NCBI RefSeq assembly: GCF_014805685.1
Contig: NC_060906.1
Coordinates: forward strand, 11,720,846-11,784,845
Direction: 5' to 3'
DNA from: Silurus meridionalis
Lineage: Eukaryota; Chordata; Actinopteri; Siluriformes; Siluridae
Length of the DNA stretch: 64,000 bases
A model generated the notes under the pieces. The model was not told the origin of the DNA. It saw nothing but the letters and a program-made list of their open reading frames with translations, and made no database searches. The position numbers were made by a program, and so were the translations under genes. How positions within the stretch are numbered: the first letter of the stretch is position 1; every line of letters begins with the position of its first letter. Of this stretch, positions 43,701 to 53,795 are shown piece after piece.

Positions 43701-45850
43701 CTATACAGATAATTTATGTTCTTTTAAAAAATACACAAATAAATGCAAATGCATATAGATTTAGTGCAAATGTTACTACCAAACATATAGTAAGAAGGCT
43801 GAACTTACAATTCCCTACAGGCACATCAGAAGGCCAAGCTTGCATTTCCTTAAAGGACACTTCAAGGAAAAGTTTATTCTTATTCAAGTATATAGAACAA
43901 AATGCATCCAATTTCTCAAGCGAATGATTACAATTACACAAAACATAGTTTACCTTGTTTTCTGTGCAGGAGAAGAATGTTTATAATTGCAAACAGTATG
44001 ATACATACTTCCTGAAAGGCAGTGATTATAATAAGAGATTGTGCTATTTACATTTCCCCACAATGTGCTGATGAGCAACTCTTTTGTGGAATAAATAACT
44101 GGGATTATCTTTGCTTAAGCAAATTGCTATAAAATAAACATTGCTAGAAAAATAGCTTGTCTAATTCACTGATAAATATCAACTAATGGAATTCGAATTA
44201 TGATGACCAAATGAAATGATGCAGTATATGCTGAGGTAAACATTACAGAGCAACATTTTTAATATCAGTAAAAAACTCAGAACATTTTAAAATGACAGAA
44301 CAGAGGGTCAAGTCTCATGTTACCAATATAAAGTTAAGAAAAGTATGTAGCATGTTCAAACAATGTGAGAAATAAAATGGCTGGATCGGTGTTCTCTTAC
44401 AGGTTAGTGTCCCAATTGGAACTTGGTCTTGTGAGATAACAATGAAAGAAAATGACTATTGGGAACAATGAGCTCTGTAGCTGGGGTGATCAGCCTACTT
44501 TTCCAGCATTGTGTGAATAAAAAGGCATCGTATGAAAATCAGTTCATCAGCAAAACACCAACACTGCTCTTTGGATTGGAAGTATGTTGTGAAAACCTCA
44601 TGCCATTACACATTTTTTAAAACTCTATTCTAATATAGAAACACTCAATCAAGCTATATGGCATCCTGCATTAAAGATGAAAGCGTTTTGATGTCTGGAG
44701 GATTATGTTAAGGAGCTGGTAGCTACTAAGGTCTGAGTAAAACAGACTTTTACAGGCATTTAAAGGAAATGGTTTCCTCTTAACATCTCTTCACTTAGAG
44801 ACCTCAGCAAATATGATTACTCCTTTTCAGGGTGTGACTGAGGCACGAATACATGTACTTACATTGAAGCTGTGCATAGGTGTGTTTATGTTAGGAAGCA
44901 TTCAAGGGTGCTACAGCTGTTTGAAGCCTAACCAAGGATTAATAAACATGCCTACATGTGGGAATGTTAGAAATAGTATAAGCGTGAGACATCAAAGTGG
45001 TTCAGGTGGGTCAGTGAAGATAAATAAAAAAAAACATTTGCCAGCACCTGGAGCCAATCAGTGGTTAGGAATGTGTAATGTACAAAGCCTTGGTTCTGTT
45101 TTTAGAGTGCTTCTATACTATGCAATTTTGACCAACTCAGAATGTTCAGTACTGTGAGCTGTTATTCTGGCTGAGGGAGTGCCTGTTCATAGGCCAAAAT
45201 ACCAGAAAACTGTGTAAGGTGGTTTTAATAAGTGTCTCATTTGATCCTGGGTAGCCTCCAGTAAAAGCTAACTCTCTCATGCTGTCTCTGGGTATCTTAT
45301 TCCCTTCACCTGCCAGTGTCTGCCCTCCAGATGTCCCACAGTTCTTTTCATCTCTCTAGGAAGCTGTGGCAGGATGAAGTTATTTGTTTTAACATTTTCA
45401 GGCAGGGAAAGGGAAACAAGGAATACATTGCCTCGCCTTTGTACAGGAATTTGAGGTGAAAAATATCACCTCCTCGTCTGAGGAGTGTGAACTAGGAACA
45501 GTTCTGCTCTTTCCTCCTTAGTGCTGTCATGATGTAAACTGAGTTTTCAAGCAAAAACCTAAAAGCTAACTTGAAAAAAGTGTATTTTGATGATCTTATC
45601 GAGCAGTGATGTCTATCTCTGCTTACAGCAAGACACTCCAGAATTACTAAATTCCAATGTTTCTGGTCTAAATTCGGTTTATTTTGATGTATCCAGTGAG
45701 AAGCTCCAAACAAAACCATAAAGCAGGTGTAAGGGTCTCTGGATAACAAATGTCTAAGTTTGACTAATGCACTGTCAATTTTCATAATGCAGGCCTGGTT
45801 CAGGTTTCTAATTGTTTGAGGTTTGATTGTATATTTCAGGTCTTCGGGGG
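40743..45850. other. 5.1 kb of unique non-coding DNA
   Basis: The longest stretch without a recognised mobile element. The intervals 41600-41990 and 43470-43560 have balanced composition and no repeat identity. Overlapping small hairpins occur at 45453-45485. No ORF shows a protein family motif. Confidence 0.5.
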
Positions 45851-46184
45851 TGTCATGATCCTCATCTTTCTACCTCATAACATCAAATCCATTAATGATT
45901 CCATCCCCCTGCACAGACACCTGATCACAAATGACATCCACCTGTTTGCAATCACACTAATGTCTTTAAATAAACCTGACTCAGGTTTACCTTCAATGAT
46001 TCAAAGCTGTTTTCTGCTTGTTTTGTGTAGTATTTTTTATGCATTTTAGTCTTGTGTAGATCGAGCATGTATGACCATATGAACCATTTCAGGAATGAGT
46101 ATTCCTTAGCTCTTTGGTTTCTGTGCTGCACTAGTTTTAATAAAGCCAGAGACTGCACTCTCGCCTGTCAATCTGCTTTATGAT
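45851..46184 (+). mobile_element. Probable solo LTR with 5-bp duplication
   Basis: It starts TGTCATGATCC directly after GGGGG and ends TTTATGAT directly before GGGGG (45846-45850 and 46185-46189). A TATA-like TTTAAATAAACC lies near 45964 and AATAAAG near 46139, in the correct promoter-then-polyadenylation order. The right end lacks the expected CA. No internal coding is present. Because GGGGG is low complexity, the duplication is weak evidence by itself. Confidence 0.5.
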
Positions 46185-46477
46185 GGGGGACTTTGCTGAA
46201 GAAATCCTTTATCATGGACTGTCAAAGAAATGACAATAGCAGAGGTGGTCAAAGTATGAAGGGTATGAAATAGTTGAATGAAGAGAAAAAGATGGACAGA
46301 CACAAGCAGAGACAGAGAGTGAGGTCACCCACTGAACAGATGATCGTTGCTGTAACTGTTTGTTCACGCAGACAGATGGACTTCTTTTGAGTCTCCCATG
46401 AATGGTGACATTTACTGACCTAATAGACCATTTTGGTTCAGGCTGAAGTTGCTCTATTTTTGTGTCGATCTATGAAT

Positions 46478-46479
<2 letters not shown>
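46185..46479. other. Unique non-coding DNA
   Basis: Nothing recognised. Confidence 0.45.

Positions 46480-46533
<54 letters not shown>
46480..46533. repeat. (TG)n microsatellite
   Basis: About 27 TG units. Confidence 0.95.
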
Positions 46534-46534
<1 letters not shown>

Positions 46535-47046
46535 GGGACTGTATAGGTATATCCGTTTCCTGCCCTAACAACTGATTTGCTTTATGAGGTCTTTATTCAT
46601 AGCTGACAAGTTGTAATTCCGATAGCAGGTCCTGAAATTAGAACATTGATTTAGACAGGGCTGAAAGGGAATCTGCCGTATTGTTTGATACACACTCTTA
46701 ACTCTGCGATAGCATCAAACTCATAGACACTTTCTCTAGAAGAAAAACTAATCCGATCACTGCTGAGCACACTCTCTTTGTGCACCACAAAATATGCTTA
46801 TAGACAAAGCTTTATATATGCATGATGGTTTTATCTGGTCCAGGTGTTTTCAGAGTGTAGCATACCCACATAAACGCATTTACTCAAGTCTTCTAAAGGT
46901 ACCTTCCCTTTTAAATGCATAGACAGAATACTTTACATAGACACAAGAAATCCAGGATAGAAGGAGATAATGAGCTCATTCTCCCCAAAGCATACATGCT
47001 AACATAAACACCACAACTTTTTTTCTGGGTTAAATTCTGTTTGAGA
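46534..47046. other. Unique non-coding DNA
   Basis: No repeat recognised. 46550-46760 has balanced composition and may be conserved non-coding DNA (impression only). Confidence 0.45.
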
Positions 47047-47048
47047 TA

Positions 47049-48023
47049 CAGTGGAACCCGGTTATGTCGCCGGCCTAGGGGACGCCAAAAAGCGGCGAGG
47101 TAACCGATGATCGAGATATACGAAAACCAATATTGCGGCAATATATTAACGTGCTTGAAATTTCTTTATGTACATGATGTGCGTATTAAATGAGAATGTA
47201 CATGCCCATGTTTTTGGAGGTTTTTTTACACAACAGCGTTGCCGCGATTTGATTGATTGGTCATGCGGATCGAGATAACCTGTAATGCGGATAAGGAGGC
47301 GGAAGCCGAAGAAAACGAAAAACAAAGTTTATTGAGAATACTCAGGAGATAATCCACCAATACTTGTAGCGAAGCAGTAATATCCAGTGGTGCGCTCCGG
47401 GAGCGCGGTCCACGAAGTTCTGTGAAAGCAGAGACAGTTTGTGTAGAGAATCCACGGATCCGCGCTATGGAAAGCGCAGCGCTGGGCAGCAACGGATAAA
47501 CGTGGTGCAGACAGCGAACATGGAAAACAGCAGGATCGGGGTAATCCGGGGTGCGGTTGAGAGAATGCGGAGTACGAGAAGAAGGGTACGTAGCGGGATA
47601 CATATACGCGATTACACAGACCGACATGAACCAACACATACGATCATGCACAAACAATAACGGACCGCAAGTGTGTGGAGGTGAGGGGCTTAACTAGGAG
47701 ATGGAATGAGTGAGTGAATGAGAGTCAGGTGTGTGTGATCAGCATGACTGCGACGAGCTTGCCCGCATTAGAGAAGAAGCAGGGTGCTTCGGGGAATGCC
47801 GCCGCCGAAGGGGGCGTGGCAAGGGGATTCCTGACATAAGCGGTGTTAAGTGGCAAATTTTCCCCCCTTGTGCTTGAGATATTAGGGTTCGGCGACATAA
47901 AAAAAATCGACATAACAATTAAAAAAAGCTAAGACAAAGCGAGAATTTGGCGGTTCCACTTCAAAAACGTCGACTTAATAGGGTTGGCGAGTTAACCGAG
48001 GTCGAGATAAGTGGGTTCTACTG
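47049..48023. mobile_element. pogo/Tigger-like MITE interrupted by a solo LTR
   Basis: The left end CAGTGGAACCCGGTTATGTCG and the reverse complement of the right end, CAGTAGAACCCACTTATCTCG, form a terminal inverted repeat of about 20 bp. Both sides are flanked by TA (47047-47048 and 48024-48025). CAGT(A/G)GAACC ends and TA duplications are the pattern of pogo/Tigger-type Tc1/mariner elements. Subtracting the LTR and its duplication leaves about 414 bp, too small for a transposase, so it is a non-autonomous derivative. Interior text such as CGAGATAAC and GACATAA repeats the terminal theme. Confidence 0.75.
47281..47836 (-). mobile_element. Gypsy-style solo LTR, 556 bp, nested
   Basis: Read on the minus strand it starts TGTCAGGAATCC and ends CCGCATTACA. 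The flanks TAACC and TAAGC match at four of five positions, consistent with a 5-bp target-site duplication. On the minus strand CAATAAA lies at about 47328-47334, near the 3' end, as expected for the RNA end of an LTR. Its GC content is much higher than that of the surrounding DNA. ORFs across it (47226-47657 minus, 47439-47660 plus) have no family motif and are not genes. Its start resembles that of the LTR at 10783-11138. Confidence 0.75.
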
Positions 48024-48025
48024 TA

Positions 48026-49465
48026 TTATGGACAATTTATAACTTAAAATGATCTCAATTATTTATGAATGCTTTCCGCTTGTGGTACCATGTTTAACTT
48101 TCAGTGTGTGCGTGTGTGTTTGTGCACTCAAAGTATTATAAACTTTGGATTATAATACCTTATTATTCAGCATAATAATTTGAAAGAGCTTGATCTGCTC
48201 TATAAAACACCATTGGCCTTTATGAATATGAATATGCTAACTTGAGTCTGTTTTTGTTGGTTGTTTTAATAACAAGAGGGTTTTGTTTCTGCACCTTTTC
48301 TTTGCTGGTTGTTCGAAACTTACCAATTGCATGTTTTTATTTACAAATGTACAAACTTTCATAGTTTTTCTTCTCCTTTATATTTATAAATTCTAATAAA
48401 ATTAATTTAAAACACTGTAAAGTTTAACATAAGCCCAGGTTGCACCAAAATACTTAGCTTAATGCTTATTAACAGTTTGAAACAAAACCTACATATATTT
48501 CTAAACACATTTTATAGGTGTTTGATGTTCCTAGATCTAAAGTCAAGAAAAGCTCACCAGGCTCTAATCATTTATAAACTTACACATATTTAAGCCTGAT
48601 CATATCTTCTTGATATCCACTGGATCTGATTTTCTGCCTGTCTAGCTGTTAGCTAATATTAAATTACACTATTTCAGCTTGAACCCATGTCTGTTGGATG
48701 CCTGTAAAGCATTGCAATGTTGTTTTGCTGACAGTCTGGAAAAAGATACTGTTAAACTACTAAAGTTTTAGGTATTTGATACTAAATAAATACCACATAT
48801 CTCTGCAAAGCAACTTAATTTTTATACGCTAATGTTTTTCTATAAAGTCATTGTGGCATTTCTGATAATAATCACTATTCACACATTAAAATAACTAGTG
48901 CTCTCTGTAATTACTGCTAACATTGTTACATGCTAGACATTCTGAGATATTTGTGAATGCATATCATTTACAAATCATATACTCAAGAATCTTTTCTAAA
49001 TGGACAGTAAGCTTACTATAGGAGTAAATTACTCACATTATTATTCACAGTGAAACGGTATACCACACAATATGCACAGGCTTAGTGAAATGTTAATAAT
49101 ATATGCAATCCTGCAGTCCGACAAAATTATTACATTCATATTCCATTCATTCGAGATTACTATCCTTATAAAATGTCTGTACAGTATTATTGCAAAAGTG
49201 ACAGTTTAAATACTTTCATCACAACTCATTTATAAAACATTCTAAACTGCTAAGCCTCATATCTTTACAGAACTCCAGAAACTGCTATAACATTTCATTT
49301 TATTTGTATATTTTTTTGAATCCACAATTCATAGATTTCTCTCCACTTTACCTTATAAGCAAATTATGTGACCCTTCATATTGTGTTGTGTAGGTTAAAC
49401 TGAGAAGGATAATAATTCAACTTGTTACTGTGTTTACAATACTAATGCTGTGGATTATGATCTTA
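48026..49465. other. Unique AT-rich non-coding DNA
   Basis: Nothing recognised. Confidence 0.5.
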
Positions 49466-50045
49466 TATATAAGGTGGTATCAAAAGGTTTAGAGACTAAT
49501 GGTGCAAACTGGTGCTATTCTGACCACATGTGTCACACGATTTCATCAAATTTGAACAAAGAGCAAACATGAACATTCTCCATGAAATCTGCCACAGAGA
49601 TGTTTGACATGACATTCCCTTGGACATACGACGATGCTGCAATGAGCCGTTAAAAGATGTTTTGATTGGCACATGCTTCAAAATCGGATGAACATACATT
49701 GAAGAAGATGAGACATTTTCAACCCCCAAAAATGAGAGAACCAATAGGCAACCTGTGCTTGATGATCATCAGAGAACAATCCACATGATCTCAATTTTGC
49801 ACCCACACTATTTACCAGATTGGGCTCCTGCGGACTTCGCCCTCTTTTGGAAGATGAAGATCCAGCTCAAACCTGGCCGTTTGACACTATTGCCGAGATC
49901 CATCGCGAATTGCAGAAGGTGCTTGACACACTTTGAAGGGAAGACTTCCAGGATACATTCCAGAAGTGGCAGGAATGCTGGAAGCACCGTATTGCTGTGC
50001 AAGGAGACTATTTTGAAGGTGTTAGTGTGTAAACTTAGATAAATA
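49466..50045 (+). mobile_element. mariner-type transposon relic
   Basis: It opens with AAGGTGGTATCAAAAGGTTTAGAGACT, close to the 'caaaaagtttcgagac' terminal repeats of mariner elements. Near the 3' end the translation reads WAPADFALFWKMKIQLKPGR, LPRSIANCRR, LTHFEGKTSRIHSRSGR-like text in one frame and, in another, the family pattern 'FDTIAEIHRELQKVLDTL' and 'RDYFEG'. The central 'QDNAR' region is missing through deletion. The D34D signature cannot be confirmed. The right terminal repeat was not found. Confidence 0.75.
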
Positions 50046-50352
50046 ATGTACTTTCTAGTAACCAGAATCAACTTATACATTTACAAAAACATGAATAAAG
50101 GTATTAATGGATACAAAGTGAATAAAACTTGTTGTGGTTACACAAATAAAGCTAGTTATGGTACGATAGTGGATTGGATATACTTGTCAGTGTTCAGCAA
50201 TCCATAAAGAACATCGAGACCCAAGGAACAGCAAAACGCATGCAATCCTTTTGTATTGGGAATTCAATGCTTTCTGGATCTTGGTGCTCAGGTAGGGTTA
50301 GACCTGAAGATGCAGGTGACCTGACTGAGTCCAAATATTTATTTAGGGACAC
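50046..50352. other. Non-coding DNA, unrecognised
   Basis: Possibly more decayed transposon, but no motif supports a call. Confidence 0.4.
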
Positions 50353-50369
50353 ATATGGCAGGTATTTTA
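50353..50369. repeat. 17-bp target-site duplication, left copy
   Basis: ATATGGCAGGTATTTTA, identical to 50611-50627. Confidence 0.95.
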
Positions 50370-50610
50370 GGTTCCCTGGTGGTCTAGTGGTTAGGATGCG
50401 GCGCTCTCACCGCTGCGGCCCGGGTTCGATCCCCGGTCAGGGAACCAACCCCAGCCATTAGGGTTGCACAAGCCTTAGTGCCGGTCCCAAGCCCGGATAA
50501 ATGGGGAGGGTTGCAGTAGGAAGTGCATCCAGCGTAAAACATGTGCCAAATCAAACATGCGGATGATCCGCTGTGGCGACCCCTAACGGGAGAAGCTGAA
50601 AGAAAGTTTT
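50370..50610 (+). mobile_element. Young tRNA-Glu/RTE SINE, full length
   Basis: Perfect 17-bp duplications fix a 241-bp insertion. It has three parts: an intact tRNA-Glu(CTC) at 50373-50444 with CCA after it; about 120 bases nearly identical to the 5' end of the RTE LINE in this window (CAGCCATTAGGGTTGCACAA, then GCCGGTCCCAAGCCCGGATA and TGTGCCAAATCAAA); and the RTE 3' end (GATGATCCGCTGTGGCGACC, then GGGAGAAGCTGAAAGAAAG). It encodes no protein. The shared 3' end suggests it depends on the RTE reverse transcriptase. The tRNA gives an internal Pol III promoter. The first T4 run after the head is at the end of the insertion, where it would stop Pol III. Confidence 0.93.
50373..50444 (+). tRNA. 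tRNA-Glu (CTC) cloverleaf, head of a SINE
   Basis: 72 bases. The acceptor stem TCCCTGG pairs with TCAGGGA (the last pair G-T), the discriminator is A, the anticodon stem is CGGCG/CGCTG with one G-T pair, the anticodon is CTC at positions 34-36, and the T stem is CCGGG/CCCGG with loop TTCGATC. Box A and box B text are intact. Compared with the usual vertebrate tRNA-Glu(CTC) as I recall it, only positions 26, 42 and 60 differ, and all the changes keep the fold. It lacks its own nearby T-run terminator and lies inside a SINE with target-site duplications, so it is most likely not an independent tRNA gene. Confidence 0.85.
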
Positions 50611-50627
50611 ATATGGCAGGTATTTTA
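50611..50627. repeat. 17-bp target-site duplication, right copy
   Basis: ATATGGCAGGTATTTTA directly after the SINE's GAAAGAAAGTTTT end. Confidence 0.95.
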
Positions 50628-50759
50628 ATAACCAGTGCAAATATTTTTGGTGATAGGGTCTTGCTGAACATCATGTGGCCACAAGCTCTGTGATCTAGTT
50701 GATTAATCTGGCACAAAAAAATAACAATACAGGAGGAAACTCATGTTGTTGTGGTCATT

Positions 50760-51170
50760 TGTGGGCCAGAGTTTTTGTTTGACTTGAACCCTACTGAACA
50801 TCTTTTGAGAGATCTGAAAGTGGCTGTCCACTGATGGTCCTCATCCAAACTGACCCAGGTTCAGAGGATTTGCCAATAGGAACGGCACAAAATCCTTCAA
50901 TCCAGGTGTGAAAAGCTTGTTGTATCATACCCAAAAAGACTTAAGGCTCTAAATGCTGCCAAAGGTGTTCCAACTAAGTACAGAGTAAAGGGTCTGAATT
51001 CTTATGTGAAGAATATGTGATAATTCAGTTTCATTTTTATTTTTAATTTACAGACCTTTCTGGAATTCTGTTTTCACTTCAAAAATGAAAATGAGGCGAT
51101 CCAAGCTTTTACAGAGAAAATATGAATGAATGCAATGGGAGTTCACAGACTTTACCCCTCCAAGCCAAGG
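50760..51170 (+). mobile_element. Tc1-like transposon relic, C-terminus and 3' flank (subfamily G)
   Basis: DNA blocks GACTTGAACCCTACTGAACATC, AGAGATCTGAAAGTGGCTGTCCAC, TCCAGGTGTGAAAAGCTTGTTG, ACCCAAAAAGACTTAAGGCT and AAAGGGTCTGAATTCTTATG match a fish Tc1 subfamily encoding 'PDLNPIEHLWRDLKMAVH' and 'CEKLVASFPKRL'. The final block TTCACAGACTTTACCCCTCC resembles its terminus. The catalytic Glu region is recognisable at the DNA level. The N-terminal two thirds are absent or unrecognisable. Confidence 0.78.
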
Positions 51171-53284
51171 CAGTCAGAATAGCTTTTCCAGCCAAGCCTG
51201 AGGCTGACAAAACAAGGATCTGTCCAAGTGTGGCAGGTTAGGCAATTTGCCTCTTGGCAATTCTCTGTTTACATTTGTTTTTAGATTGGGAAGTATATAA
51301 TTAGCACATGCAGTATGCCAGCTTTAGCATAAATAAGCAGAATTATTGGCTGCCAAGCTATGTGCTTCAGGTAAAGCACACAGTCCTGTGTTTCACTTGA
51401 CTTCCCGTCTTTAAATCCTCATTGTTGTCTCTTGCTCTTTTGCTGTTTGGACTCTTCCTTGTATTGCATTGCAATTAGTTTGATTTGTACTGCATCTGCA
51501 TTCAAGGTTTTGCTACATTATTGATAATAGACCCTAATATAGTCATAACAAACTACATATTACAATTTGTTGTAATTGGCAGTACATCGTACTTGCATTT
51601 TATGCAGGGAAACAATGCTTTGTCTGATGAAATCACCACTGTGAAAGCACAAACTTTAACAGAAGACATATATCCAGTGAGAAAACATGCCATGGAACCT
51701 GAATATAGGCAATATGAGGCATGTCATGAATAGTGGAATTGAATGCTGTGACTCATCTGGTCCTCATCAGCATGACTGGCCATCGAACTATAAGGGGGTA
51801 TGACTATGCTGAGGAATGCAAACTGGTCTCAGCTCTTGGATCATTGATTTCAGTTGAGACATGTCGGTGTCCAAAGTAATAATCTGTCTAGAGAGCAACC
51901 CGGTCTGCTTTCAAGCTATTGCATTGCTTATCAGGTGTCACCAGGCCTGGGCATTTACAAATTACAGGGCATTTTAAACTAAAAAGCTTGGCCAAATTAA
52001 TGCTGAGACAGAATTTTAATCTGCCAGCAGAGCAAGTGTTGGAATTACAACACAGGTGGTTTTGCATAGACTTGTCAACTACAGTCACTAGTCACTGCTC
52101 TATAGTTTTGTTACACTATTTCATTTAAACAATAATAATTAAAACATCTTAGAAATGTAATAGTATTGTGTGTATGTTTATTTATTGAAATGAGGTTCGA
52201 TGCAGTCGTTGCTGTACTTATAACAATAAAGACTACATTGATCATATTTAGTATGTGTTTATTGCTTCATCATTTTGGGAAAAGGCAGGAGGGAAAGGCG
52301 CCATCACATGGCCTTCTAACACTATCTACTTGTCACAATGCTGGGAAACAGAAAATGTGATAGTAGAGCACAGCCATTAGCCATAAAAATGGATTTGACT
52401 TTATTGATGGACCTAATTTTACTGTAGTGGATTTTTTCAGTAAAGGTTGCTTGCAAATAAATCCTGATCACATGATTTCTTGAAGGTCCCCAAAGTGGGT
52501 TGCAGGCCCTTCATGATTTGGCTGTGGACTGCTGGAAAATTATTTGTTAATTGGAAATAATAAACCATAACCAAATAAAAAACTGTGACAGTAAATCAAA
52601 TTACACTGAAAATATATTAATAAATAAACAAAATAATGAAATATTTTAATATTCTGTGTAGTTGTTATATGCACTAAAATTTGGTCATGCTTTGTTGCTT
52701 GTTCATTTCCTTGTGTCAAATTCATCTTTAACACGGCTAGACATAGTGTCATTTCCTCTTACTTAAAAATGGAAAAAACATGCAAGGTGAACAAAAATAA
52801 GACCCGGATTGCATAAAATCTGCAGTGCAGTGGCTATGCAGTCAACATAGATTTCTGAGTCAGGCACAATATCCTTAAAATGGTCAATGGGCATTGAGCA
52901 CAAAGCTAATACCCACCATCATTTTCAAAGAGATGTTGTCTGCATAAGTGCGTGTTTTGTAGCATTTTCTCCAATGTGCAAGGTCTGAGTGGATAGCATG
53001 CGGTATCCTGCATCGTGACCTAGGTGTCCTATTGTCCGGAACAAGATTAAGTCACTTTTATCTCAGAGTGGTGCAGCTGTAGTCTGGCATGAGTGTTCAG
53101 TGACTAAATTCAAGTATCAAATTTAGGTATGTTGCATAGGTCAACCTGCTTGTAATCCAAGCTCTTAGTTAAGGCATTGAACCTGGAGTTTAGGCACAGT
53201 TTAACTAAACAAACAATGTATAGTTACTATACTAATAATGTATCACACTCTAATAATAATGAGTAAGCCTCTTTCCTTTTAAAC
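51171..53284. other. Unique AT-rich non-coding DNA
   Basis: 2.1 kb with nothing recognised. Short ORFs lack motifs. Confidence 0.5.
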
Positions 53285-53795
53285 CACCGTGTTTTTGAAT
53301 GGCATGGGCACAAGATGGCAAAAATATTCCTTAGAGATTCTGGTCCATATTGACTTGATTGCATTATTGCAGATGCTTTTTTTCATGCTGTGAATCTCTT
53401 ATTCTACCACACCCCAAAGGTGTTCTATTGGATTCAGACCATTAATCATTGTCACTCTCATGAAACCAGTTTGAGACAGGTTTTGCTTTGTGACATGGAG
53501 CATTATCATGCTTAAAGTCATGATTAGAAGAAAATTGTAGCCATAAAAAGATGCACATGGTCAGCAACAATACCCAAATAGGCCATGGCATTTATGTGAT
53601 CTTTTTCTGTCAACTCGAACCAGTCTGGCAATTCTCTGTAGACATCTCTCATCAAAATGGTTCTTCCTTCTGCAGAACTGCAGCTCACTGTTGTTCTTTA
53701 TTGCACGATTCTGAGTAAACTCTAGAGACTGTTGTGTGTGAAAATCTCAAAGGATCGGTTGTTATAGAAATAATCAGACTAGCCTGGCACCAGTT
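53285..53795 (-). mobile_element. Tc1-like transposon relic (subfamily C), internally deleted
   Basis: Plus-strand landmarks on the reverse of the gene: TTAGAGATTCTGGTCCATATTGAC, CACCACACCCCAAAGGTGTTCTATTGGATTC, TTTGCTTTGTGACATGGAGC and GTCAGCAACAATACCCAAATAGGC. A deletion then jumps to CTGTCAACTCGAACCAGTCTGGCAATTCTC, ACTCTAGAGACTGTTGTGTGTGAAAATCTC and ATAATCAGACTAGCCTGGCACCA. The deletion removes the middle of the transposase. Confidence 0.8.

Noticed and set aside
47226..47657. 143-codon minus-strand ORF, GC-rich and gene-like
   Set aside because: Lies inside the solo LTR, overlaps its ends and has no domain. It is open by composition.
50373..50444. Independent functional tRNA-Glu gene
   Set aside because: It is bracketed by SINE target-site duplications, has a fused LINE-derived body and no near terminator. 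Function in processing is not excluded.
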